A DNA stretch of 64,000 nucleotides from Paenibacillus prosopidis (GTDB taxonomy: Bacteria > Bacillota > Bacilli > Paenibacillales > Paenibacillaceae), in contig NZ_QPJD01000010.1 in assembly GCF_003337375.1 (NCBI RefSeq), positions 203,268-267,267 of the forward strand, in the 5' to 3' direction. Below, in pieces: positions 8,441-16,363 of this stretch; positions within the stretch are counted from its first letter, which is position 1, and each line of letters starts with the position of its first letter. The notes beneath the pieces were generated by a model. It was not told the DNA's origin. It made no database searches and saw nothing but the letters and a program-made list of their open reading frames with translations. The translations under genes and the position numbers were made by a program.

Positions 8441-9070
8441 ATGTTGCTAAATGAACAATATGTGGATTCGCTTTACGGGGAAGACACTGATCTTGAACGG
8501 GTAAAAGCAGGTATTGCCGCGAATGGAATGCCGGATATCTCAGTAGCTGACGGTTATGGAAGGCTGTTGACGATGCTGGTGACCATGTCGGGAGCACAAA
8601 AAATTATGGAAATTGGAGCGCTTGGCGGGTACAGCGGCATTTGTTTGGCGCGCGGTCTGCGAGCGGGGGGAAGTCTAGTTTCGCTGGAGCTGCTGCAAAA
8701 TTATGCAGATGTTGCAAAGGTACATATGGAAGCAGCCGGGTTAGGTGACAAAGTAGAATACTTGATCGGCGATGCGAAGCAAAGCCTAGTCGAGCTGAAG
8801 TCGGCTGGCAGGAAGTTTGACTTTTTTTTCATTGACGCCGATAAGGAAGGCTATCCGGTCTATTTGAACTACGCGATCGAGCTGGCTGAGCCGGGGGCGA
8901 TCATTGTAGCCGATAACATCCTGCTCCGCGGTAGAACGACAGATCCAGCCAAAGCGGGACCAGCGGTTCGGGCGGTTCGTTCCTTTAATGAAACAATCGC
9001 TTCTGACGAACGTCTCATGAGCACCGTACTGCCAGGTTACGACGGACTGGCTATTGCAATTGTCAAGTAA
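8441..9070 (+). CDS. SAM-dependent O-methyltransferase (family 3, YrrM-like)
   Basis: A 209-residue cytoplasmic enzyme of the caffeoyl-CoA/catechol O-methyltransferase fold. Motif I is IMEIGALGGYSGICLA, and the metal and substrate region is FDFFFIDADKEGYPVYLNYA followed by ADNILLRG. Some Bacillus relatives modify tRNA wobble uridine (TrmR type), others small molecules; the sequence alone does not decide. A GGAGAGAG site precedes the ATG. It is transcribed away from the rRNA methyltransferase gene, with a perfect palindrome just before its RBS. Confidence 0.85.
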   Translation: MLLNEQYVDSLYGEDTDLERVKAGIAANGMPDISVADGYGRLLTMLVTMSGAQKIMEIGALGGYSGICLARGLRAGGSLVSLELLQNYADVAKVHMEAAGLGDKVEYLIGDAKQSLVELKSAGRKFDFFFIDADKEGYPVYLNYAIELAEPGAIIVADNILLRGRTTDPAKAGPAVRAVRSFNETIASDERLMSTVLPGYDGLAIAIVK

Positions 9071-9158
9071 AGCCTAAGCTTAACAAAATAACGCCTTTGG
9101 GGGAGCCGGCATTATGACGAGCCTCGGGTTGCGTTAGGGTTATAAGCCCTCATCAACA

Positions 9159-9199
9159 AAAGGGACGGCGGGGAAGGTTATTCTCCTGCACGTCCCTTT
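9159..9199 (-). terminator. Terminator at the end of the MFS gene and Pel operon
   Basis: On the minus strand AAAGGGACG pairs with CGTCCCTTT, followed by TGTTG. The stem overlaps the last codons of the MFS gene. It is the first clear terminator after the eight co-directional genes that begin at 21282. Confidence 0.6.
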
Positions 9200-10401
9200 A
9201 TATTGATTGGCCGCTTGCGAAGCAGCGACTGCCACACCCATGCGGCGTTCACGAGCAGCATGACCGCTGATACGATGAACAGACCCTGAATGCCGATCCA
9301 GCCGGACAGGGCGCCGCCGGTAATCGGTCCGACCATGTTGCCGAGGCCAAGCGTGCTGCTGTTGAAGCTGTATGCCCGGCTTTCCATACCGTCCGGGGTG
9401 TACTTGCGGATCAAAGCATTAACGGCAGGAATCAGGCCGCCGAGAAAAATGCCTAGAACAAAGCGTGCAAGCAGCAGCTGCCATACGGTACCGGCAAATG
9501 CTTGCGGTATGAAAGCGAGAGCCGCACCGATTAGCGCAACCCCGAGCACGCGCTCCGCGCCGACGCGGTCGCTCAGCCTGCCAAGCAGCGGGGAGGCAAT
9601 AAGGTTTGAAAGACCGGTAACCGAGCCGACGAAGCCGGCAAAGAACGCAAGGTTAGCGGTGGTACCGTGCAGCTCTTGTACGTAGAGCGGCATGAGCGTC
9701 ATCGGACTCATCATGGCAAACTGGATAAGGAAGGTGACCGCGAACAGCGAAGTAAGCTCAGGAATGCGGCTCAGCCGCCGAAAGCCTTCAATAACGGAAG
9801 CCTGTATACGGGCAGCTGCTTTCACGCGGTCGAAAGGCTCCTTAACAACAAATAATGCAAGCAGCGACGCTGCAAATAGCAGCGCGCCGGTCAAATAAAA
9901 AATGGGCCTGAAGCCGATCGTATCCGCCAGCAGGCCGCCCATGAAAGGACCGAGTATCGTTCCGGCGATGCCGCCGGATTGAATCGTCCCCATTGCGAAG
10001 CCCATGCGGTTTTTCGGTGTCGTTGCCGAAATGAGCGCGACAGATGCAGGATTAAAGCCGGAAATCGTACCGTTCAGCATACGAAGCAGCAGCAAGTGCC
10101 ATGGATTTGTAGCAAAGCCCATCAGCGCCATGACGATCGCCATCCCGAAGCCGGAGCGCAGCAGCATCATTTTGCGGCCGTAGCGGTCTGCGAGCTTCCC
10201 CCAAATCGGCTGGAAAATAAATGATGTGACAAAGTTGCCGGCAAAAATAACTCCTGCCCAAATGCCGATCTCATGCTTATCGGTTAAACCTAAATCAAAC
10301 TGCAAATAAAGAGACAAAAAAGGAATGACCATCGTCATCCCAGCCATAACAAGAAATTGACCGAACCACAACACGATTAGATTTTTTTTCCACTGTTCCA
10401 T
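9178..10401 (-). CDS. MFS transporter, drug:H+ antiporter (DHA1, MdtG-like)
   Basis: About 407 residues and 12 predicted membrane helices. It has the MFS signature between helices 2 and 3 (GKLADRYGRKMML) and a second in the C-half (GRLSDRVGAER). The drug-antiporter motif C-like GIAGTILGPFMGG lies in helix 5. Likely a proton-driven exporter of small hydrophobic compounds in the cytoplasmic membrane; substrate unknown. ATG 10401 is preferred for its fit to family N-termini (MEQWKKNLIVLWFGQF), although a TTG six codons earlier is in frame. It begins 21 bases after the DUF4956 gene, so it may be the last gene of the Pel operon, but a functional link is unproven. Confidence 0.8.
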   Translation of the reverse strand: MEQWKKNLIVLWFGQFLVMAGMTMVIPFLSLYLQFDLGLTDKHEIGIWAGVIFAGNFVTSFIFQPIWGKLADRYGRKMMLLRSGFGMAIVMALMGFATNPWHLLLLRMLNGTISGFNPASVALISATTPKNRMGFAMGTIQSGGIAGTILGPFMGGLLADTIGFRPIFYLTGALLFAASLLALFVVKEPFDRVKAAARIQASVIEGFRRLSRIPELTSLFAVTFLIQFAMMSPMTLMPLYVQELHGTTANLAFFAGFVGSVTGLSNLIASPLLGRLSDRVGAERVLGVALIGAALAFIPQAFAGTVWQLLLARFVLGIFLGGLIPAVNALIRKYTPDGMESRAYSFNSSTLGLGNMVGPITGGALSGWIGIQGLFIVSAVMLLVNAAWVWQSLLRKRPINIKGRAGE

Positions 10402-10422
10402 AGCAATAGTATAGCACAAGTG

Positions 10423-11103
10423 CTACTGCGCGTAATCGCCGGTATAATTTATAAGCGAGACGTCGTTTACGCCTTCAATAGCGGACAATACATTCACGAA
10501 CGCCGTGTTGTCATCTCTGAGACGAATTTCGATCGTCATCTCGATATAATCTTTTCGGACCGTTTTCGACTTGAGCGTATAGTTCAGCTTGCGGAGCTGA
10601 GACCGGACATCTGAAATTGCGACTTCCGAATGGCGGATGATGAGCAGATATGGCTGCTCACGTACTTTTCGCCTGGAAAGCCATAGCAAAACAAGACCTA
10701 CCATGAGCGAGCCGATCAAGGCGATTGGGTACAATTTGGCGCCTGACGCGATGCCTGCGGAAATCGCCCAGAACATGTAGACGATGTCGAGCGGGTCTTT
10801 CACAGCTGTCCGGAAACGGACGATGCTGAGCGCGCCGACCATGCCAAGCGACAGGACGATATTCGTGCTGATGGTCATGATGATGAGCGCTGTAATCATC
10901 GTCATAAGCACAAATGTTACATTGTAATTGTAGCTGTATACGACGCCCCGGAATGTTTTTTTATAAATATAGAAGATGAACAGTCCAATACTGAAAGAGG
11001 CCATAAGACCGATCAGCACGTCAATATACGAGATGCTGCGGAACGATTCTAAATGAAGCATGCTCTTCTTGAATAGATCTTGAAAGTTAACGGTCTCTCC
11101 CAT
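10423..11103 (-). CDS. DUF4956 membrane protein
   Basis: About 226 residues. There are four hydrophobic helices in the N-terminal two thirds (for example VLIGLMASFSIGLFIFYIY and TFVLMTMITALIIMTI). The conserved family segment LGMVGALSIVRFRTAVKDP follows, and the C-terminal domain is soluble, about 75 residues and ferredoxin/ACT-like (KDYIEMTIEIRLR). DUF4956 genes are commonly found beside VTC-domain and CotH-domain genes; the function is not known. The start is ATG 11103, with AGAGGAGAAG upstream, 11 bases after the VTC gene stop. Tight spacing points to one operon. Confidence 0.8.
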   Translation of the reverse strand: MGETVNFQDLFKKSMLHLESFRSISYIDVLIGLMASFSIGLFIFYIYKKTFRGVVYSYNYNVTFVLMTMITALIIMTISTNIVLSLGMVGALSIVRFRTAVKDPLDIVYMFWAISAGIASGAKLYPIALIGSLMVGLVLLWLSRRKVREQPYLLIIRHSEVAISDVRSQLRKLNYTLKSKTVRKDYIEMTIEIRLRDDNTAFVNVLSAIEGVNDVSLINYTGDYAQ

Positions 11104-11114
11104 GTGCTTCTCCT

Positions 11115-11825
11115 CTATCGTTTGAAATGTTGCTTGGCAATTTCCCTGCAAATGACGTACTTCGAGATGGCCGAGCGATTGCTGGCATGCGGGCTGGCCA
11201 GCAGACGGATCATTTCCGGCAGGTATTCATTGAACTTGACCTCCAAAATCGTACGTGTCGGTTCCAGCGTTTCCGTCATTATAAGATGCGGATCGAACAG
11301 ATCGTACGTATTGATCCCGGCTGCCAGTCTTTTGTCGAAGGTGATGCGGACATCCCCATGCTCATACACGTAGGCTTCCCGAGTATAATCGACGATGACT
11401 GCAGGACGATATCCTTCATGTACTAACGCACGGTAGAAATCCTGCACCAGCGGAATGGGCGACGATTGAAGACATGATGTATCCCCGCTCAAAATCTGAT
11501 CGTAATCCTCCCTGCCGAGGCTTGCCGATTCCTTATTGACGAATTCCCCGAATTTATTCTTTCTCTCCAGCTTAATTGTCCAGTCACTACCGTTGTATAT
11601 TCGTATACGGTATTTGTGACGGCGGAAGATACCATTCGTTTTGTCGAATAATGCGCTGTCCTGTGGACTGTCAAAATATAGGCTGCGGATGCCGTAGCCG
11701 TCTTTGCCGATCGCGTGAGAATCGAGAGGCAGCAGGGCGGATACGCGCTGCCGCAGCGCTAGATACTCCTGTGGGTGCAAATAATATTTCAGTTCATGCC
11801 GCAGCTTTCGACCGAGGAATTTCAC
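11115..11825 (-). CDS. VTC-domain (polyphosphate polymerase domain) protein
   Basis: A 236-residue soluble protein. It carries the TTM-tunnel charge pattern of VTC polymerase domains: RHELKYYL near the start, IRSLYFDSP, RHKYRIRIYNGSDWTIKLERK, then VIVDYTREAYVY and an acidic strand TILEVKFNEYLP. Yeast Vtc4 uses this domain to build polyphosphate from ATP; bacterial versions are largely untested. No membrane helix is visible, so it probably works on the cytoplasmic face, possibly docked on DUF4956. It starts with GTG (11825) behind GGTGGAG, one base after the stop of the PelG-CotH gene, indicating translational coupling. Confidence 0.8.
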   Translation of the reverse strand: MKFLGRKLRHELKYYLHPQEYLALRQRVSALLPLDSHAIGKDGYGIRSLYFDSPQDSALFDKTNGIFRRHKYRIRIYNGSDWTIKLERKNKFGEFVNKESASLGREDYDQILSGDTSCLQSSPIPLVQDFYRALVHEGYRPAVIVDYTREAYVYEHGDVRITFDKRLAAGINTYDLFDPHLIMTETLEPTRTILEVKFNEYLPEMIRLLASPHASNRSAISKYVICREIAKQHFKR

Positions 11826-11826
11826 G

Positions 11827-14800
11827 TTACTCCACCTTCGCTTCCCTTACTCCGTAATAGGGGGTGTCTTCCATATCGTAATAAATATCAAAAGCGATTT
11901 GAGTATGTCCCAACTTATCGCGAGCAATAACCTTCCAGTAGTACGTGCCAGGAGAAAGCGTAACCTCGGTCGTTGTGCTCTGTAAATTAAGCCGCTTCTC
12001 GATGATTTGTGTGAAAGCAGGATCCTTCGCGACAGTAAAGTCGTAAAAAAGGTCATCGCCCTGCAGGTCGAACGCCGGATCCCAAACGAATGACTGTTTT
12101 CCATCTTTTCTCTCGATTTCTCCGAGAAAGAAGGGCTTCGGCTTCTCCACATCCTCTTTAAAACGCTCCAGAGATCGAAGCGGAACACCCATAATCTGCT
12201 CATATTCATCACTCAGCCCGTTGACATCTATCGGCATGAATCCAATATCGGGCACCCGTTTGATGAACGGCTCGGCTACGCTGCGCAAGGGGGGCAGTAT
12301 TTTCGCGACGGTATCGTTATTGATGGTCACATAGAGTTCGTCAATCTTGTCCTTTAGCATCTGGACGTGCTCTTCGCTGCGGAAAAAACGGTTGTGAAGC
12401 CGGCTGCCCCAGAAGTTACTTATTCCACTCGAGTAATCACTAATGCTGCGCAAACCGCGTTGCAGCTCCCAGCCGCCATCATAGTCCCACGGGAGGAAGT
12501 ACCATTTGCTCGAGTTAAGCGGAGAATAGAGCAGGAAATTGTGCGCGTTGGTATCCATGTTGTCCATCAATATGTTGGCCGCGGCCCACGTTAAGTAATT
12601 ATCGAGGTCAAAATGCTTCTCGAACACGTCATCGATTGGAATCGCCATATTGTTTACGTCTTCCAGCATCGCGATCAGCTTTTCGTGCTCCTCGCGCCCG
12701 TTAATTTCGAGTCTCGTCTCGAACAATGCTTTATCGTAATTCGGATCAGACAATGGTTTTATTTCTTCTGGGTAACGGAAAAACTCAAACATAACCGCTT
12801 TGTACAGCTGGCCGTACGGATCGAGCCAATGGTTTTTCAAAAACGTTTCGTTCGGCTGCTCGATTTGGGTAAACAAGCCATAGTCCTCGAATGGTTTGTC
12901 CTCCTTGCCACCTTCGGACAAGTCTCTAACGTACAGATGAACGAACTGTGTGCGAAGGCTAGTCATACTCGGAAGCGTTTCGAAAATATCGAAGCTGAGC
13001 TTGTTGCGGATCCGCGAAGGGTCGTAAGCATGCTTGTTCAGATTAAGTGTCCGCTGATCATGCCAAAGGCCGGCCTGATCGTTGAGTTTAATTTTGTAAG
13101 AACGCTGCGATGCATATCTTGCCGTATTGCCGCGAAGAGTGATTGTTCCATTCGCATCCGTTGTTCCGTATCCGAACATGCCGGATTTCGGCCCGCTGCC
13201 GTCAGCCGCGCCTTCTTGAACGATGACCTTCAAGTCGCCTTCCTCCATGCGTTCGCTTATCCGGTTTAGTTCATACCATGTCAAAGGCTGGTCATTGTCA
13301 GGGTCATCCTGCAGGATGGTAATGTACATCGGTACGACCGAAGTATCATTGTCGCGCTCGTAGAGCTTCTTGTCTTCAGTTAAGCCGATCTTCTGAACAA
13401 CACTAGGCGCGTCTGAACCGATGTCGTTTTCGTCTGTTAGCATGTCTGCGTTGCTGTTGTCAGAACAGGCAGATAGCAGCACGGCAACTCCAACGAGAAG
13501 CACGGCGGTCATCGACGTTTTGCCGCGCAATCGTCGTAAGAAAGACGATTTTCGGGGAGCGGTAATGGGCTGAGAACAGAATGTGTAATAATCGATGTTT
13601 CGTACGTACAGCATCAGCCTGCCGAGCGCTGCGGCAAGGGTCAGCAGCGCTGCGAGAAACAAGCCAAGCCCGTGGTAGCCCTTATGCATCGTCCAGAACG
13701 TAAGCGCGGCATTTAAGACGACGAACAGGCCGCTAATAATCAACACACCCTTGCGGTCATCGAAGTAAAGCATCATCAGCATGACAATAAAGGCGGTAAT
13801 GAACAGAAAATAACCGAGCACCAAAATAGTAAACGCATAAAACTGTTCCATCGTGAAGCCGATTGCCGGAAGAATCTTGATGCCAAGCGCCAGCGATACG
13901 ATGGTAAACAGCAGCTGAACCTCCATAATGAAGCTGATTTCCTGAATGAGTGTGCGCTGCATTTCCTTCTTGGCTAACGTAATGTCGGTTAGCGTGCCGC
14001 CGTTTAATATTTTGTCGTAGTAGGCACGGAATTTCTCATAGAATGACGTTTCAACTGACACGACGAACGTGACAAGCGTCGGAACGACAGTCAAATAAGC
14101 GTAGAAAACCGGTAAATCGAAAAATGGCGAAATAGCATAATGCTCAGCGACGCGAAACTGTTCGGGTCCGAACCAATAGACGAAGCTGTGGATGTATACG
14201 CCTGCGTAGAAGAACGTCCCGATGAAGAAAAGCGACGGATACTTGCCGAAATAGGATAGAAAGCTCCAATAAATCCGGCTTTGCTTTGGCGGGAAAAATT
14301 GCTCAAAATGTATGGCAGACAAAAGCACGACGATAAAAAAGCCGGCTGCAATCGCTGTCAGCACGGATGTGGCGCTGTCATAAGGAGTATAGTACAACAG
14401 CAGCCATGCACCGATCGTCGCGCAGATGACGCCGATCAGAAAGCTTCTCACGATCCGTTTGTAATCTTTAAGCGCAGACAAATGGACTGTTTGCAGCCAG
14501 ATTATGATCAGCTCGGAGAACAGCAGGTAAGTAGCTATTTTATAGCCGAATCCGACCGGCATGCCGCGCAGGAACAGCCAAGCGGCTAGCGCTCCGAAAG
14601 GCAGGCAAACAGCCATCGAGCCGTAATAGGAAGAGAGTAGGTGTTCATACTTTTTCAAGTACATCATGTCGGCGATGAACCGGGTCAGCACCATCGACAG
14701 CCCGCCGGTAATTAATACGGAGAAGATGAAGCAGTAGACGATTGTCGTCAGGAATAGCTCCTTCTCCAGAAATGATACGCCAGATAGCGTCATCAGCCAC

Positions 14801-14937
14801 TGCATGCCTACGACCATGAACATACAAAGCATCATCGGTCCAATTGTGGTCAGTGACGAGTAGGCATATGCTATGAAATGATTCAACAGCCCCTGACCGT
14901 TAAAGAGCTTTCTCAGCTCGAAGCCGATGCCTGCCAT
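11827..14937 (-). CDS. PelG-type exopolysaccharide exporter fused to a CotH kinase domain
   Basis: A 1036-residue fusion without a break. Residues 1-459 are PelG-like: the start MAGIGFELRKLF and about 12 helices of the MOP flippase type, the inner-membrane transporter for Pel polymer. At 476-491 comes a second hydrophobic segment ending LLSAC, identical in form to a lipoprotein signal with lipobox (Cys 491). Residues about 500-1036 are CotH-like, with MDNMDTNAHNFLLY (about 791-804) and FLPWDYDGGWE (about 814-824), the metal and catalytic positions of CotH protein kinases. The C-terminal tail resembles a fibronectin-like strand set. In known systems PelG ends near residue 456 and CotH is separate. 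It overlaps pelF by 25 bases. Confidence 0.85.
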   Translation of the reverse strand: MAGIGFELRKLFNGQGLLNHFIAYAYSSLTTIGPMMLCMFMVVGMQWLMTLSGVSFLEKELFLTTIVYCFIFSVLITGGLSMVLTRFIADMMYLKKYEHLLSSYYGSMAVCLPFGALAAWLFLRGMPVGFGYKIATYLLFSELIIIWLQTVHLSALKDYKRIVRSFLIGVICATIGAWLLLYYTPYDSATSVLTAIAAGFFIVVLLSAIHFEQFFPPKQSRIYWSFLSYFGKYPSLFFIGTFFYAGVYIHSFVYWFGPEQFRVAEHYAISPFFDLPVFYAYLTVVPTLVTFVVSVETSFYEKFRAYYDKILNGGTLTDITLAKKEMQRTLIQEISFIMEVQLLFTIVSLALGIKILPAIGFTMEQFYAFTILVLGYFLFITAFIVMLMMLYFDDRKGVLIISGLFVVLNAALTFWTMHKGYHGLGLFLAALLTLAAALGRLMLYVRNIDYYTFCSQPITAPRKSSFLRRLRGKTSMTAVLLVGVAVLLSACSDNSNADMLTDENDIGSDAPSVVQKIGLTEDKKLYERDNDTSVVPMYITILQDDPDNDQPLTWYELNRISERMEEGDLKVIVQEGAADGSGPKSGMFGYGTTDANGTITLRGNTARYASQRSYKIKLNDQAGLWHDQRTLNLNKHAYDPSRIRNKLSFDIFETLPSMTSLRTQFVHLYVRDLSEGGKEDKPFEDYGLFTQIEQPNETFLKNHWLDPYGQLYKAVMFEFFRYPEEIKPLSDPNYDKALFETRLEINGREEHEKLIAMLEDVNNMAIPIDDVFEKHFDLDNYLTWAAANILMDNMDTNAHNFLLYSPLNSSKWYFLPWDYDGGWELQRGLRSISDYSSGISNFWGSRLHNRFFRSEEHVQMLKDKIDELYVTINNDTVAKILPPLRSVAEPFIKRVPDIGFMPIDVNGLSDEYEQIMGVPLRSLERFKEDVEKPKPFFLGEIERKDGKQSFVWDPAFDLQGDDLFYDFTVAKDPAFTQIIEKRLNLQSTTTEVTLSPGTYYWKVIARDKLGHTQIAFDIYYDMEDTPYYGVREAKVE

Positions 14938-16358
14938 TGATTCCCCTCCTTGTAATCCGCATACAGCTTACGGTAACTCTCGATAAATTTCTCCCGGGTA
15001 TAAGAGACATTGATGCGCGACAGCCCGTTGCTGCCCATTTCCTCCCGGAGAATACGGTTTTTGCATAACTTAATGATCGCTGACGCCATCTGGTCGTAAT
15101 GCATGACCGGCACCACGATTCCGGCATGTCCGATCCCGTCGTCCAGCCCTTGCAGCAATTCTTTGCAACTGCCGACATCTGTCGTTACGCACGGCTTGGA
15201 CGCCGCCATCGCTTCCAGAACGGCAAGAGGCATGCCTTCGCTTACGCTGGAGAGAAGAATAATATCCATCCGGGCGAGATAGTCTTTGATCCGAACCGCG
15301 CCCGTGAAGATGACATCCGTCACCTGAAGCGTCTCCACCAGCTGCAGGCATTCCGCATAATACTCCTCGTTCTCTTCGGCTGGACCCATAATATACAGCT
15401 CGGCTTCCGGTACCTCGCGCTTTACGAGAACGAAGCTTTGGATCATCGTCTTGATATCTTTGATCGGCACGATACGTACGATGGCACCTAAGCGGATTTT
15501 GTCGTTATCGCCTTCAGAAGGGCCAGCGACATCGGCATAGTCGGATACATTAACGCCGTTTGGAATAATTTTGATTTTATTCTCGTCGCAGCCAAGCTCG
15601 ATTTCAATTTCCCGGTTACGGTTGAAAAGGGTAATCACTTCGTCGGTGTACTCGTAAGCGGCTTCGGAAAGCCGGTAGAAATACTCGATCCACAGATCTT
15701 TGAAGTAGCCTTTGACCCAGTCCGCTTTAATGATTTCTTCCTCTCGTTCGCGTGAATAGATGCCATGCTCGGTCAGCACGTAAGGCTTGCCGTACAAATG
15801 CTTGGCGAGCGCGCCGACGACACCGGCATATCCGGTCGATACGCTATGATATAAGTCAGCCTTCGGTATGTCGCCCCGAATGGTCTGGAAGAGCGGGAGG
15901 ATCATGGATCGCACGGTCCAGAACATTTCCGTAAACGGTACTTGGGCGTATTTTGCCTGGCATAGCTCAACCAGAATATCAAAATAATCCTTGCTCATAA
16001 GAAAATCAGCCACCGCTCGCAGCTTCTTTGCCCGGAGCAGGTCAAAGATACCGCTCCATTCGACTTCACCGCCTGCGCCGAGCAGTGAACGGAACGCGTT
16101 TTGTTGTGCATGCGATAGACGGAAGCGGTGACCGCTTTCGCCATTTTCGCGCAAATACGCATCCAAAAACATCTCCTTCACATCCGAAACGTTGGGAGGA
16201 AGCGTGTATTTGAACTGGCCGCGCTGCTTCTCGTTTGCGACGATGGCGTAGATGACGAATTCGTGCTCCGGCATATTGGAGATTAGTGAATGAATCCAGC
16301 TTGACACACCACCGGTTATGTGAGGGTATGAGCCCTCCGCAATGATGCAAATTCGCAT
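14913..16358 (-). CDS. pelF: PelF-type cytoplasmic glycosyltransferase
   Basis: A 481-residue GT4-family enzyme that in Pel systems polymerises the backbone from UDP-N-acetylhexosamine at the cytoplasmic face. It begins MRICIIAEGSYPHITGGVSSWIHSL, the typical PelF N-terminus with the GG(V) acceptor loop. Near the C-terminus is the retaining-transferase EX7E motif in SEGMPLAVLEAMA, and KIIPNGVN is the usual linker motif. No signal peptide or helix. It starts five bases after the deacetylase stop, and its 3' end overlaps the PelG-CotH start, so translation of the exporter is probably coupled to this polymerase. Confidence 0.88.
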   Translation of the reverse strand: MRICIIAEGSYPHITGGVSSWIHSLISNMPEHEFVIYAIVANEKQRGQFKYTLPPNVSDVKEMFLDAYLRENGESGHRFRLSHAQQNAFRSLLGAGGEVEWSGIFDLLRAKKLRAVADFLMSKDYFDILVELCQAKYAQVPFTEMFWTVRSMILPLFQTIRGDIPKADLYHSVSTGYAGVVGALAKHLYGKPYVLTEHGIYSREREEEIIKADWVKGYFKDLWIEYFYRLSEAAYEYTDEVITLFNRNREIEIELGCDENKIKIIPNGVNVSDYADVAGPSEGDNDKIRLGAIVRIVPIKDIKTMIQSFVLVKREVPEAELYIMGPAEENEEYYAECLQLVETLQVTDVIFTGAVRIKDYLARMDIILLSSVSEGMPLAVLEAMAASKPCVTTDVGSCKELLQGLDDGIGHAGIVVPVMHYDQMASAIIKLCKNRILREEMGSNGLSRINVSYTREKFIESYRKLYADYKEGNQWQASASS

Positions 16359-16363
16359 TATCG

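Noticed and set aside
9071..9158. Terminator for the O-methyltransferase gene
   Set aside because: Only a 5-bp AGGGT-like hairpin without a T-run is present; not strong enough to list.
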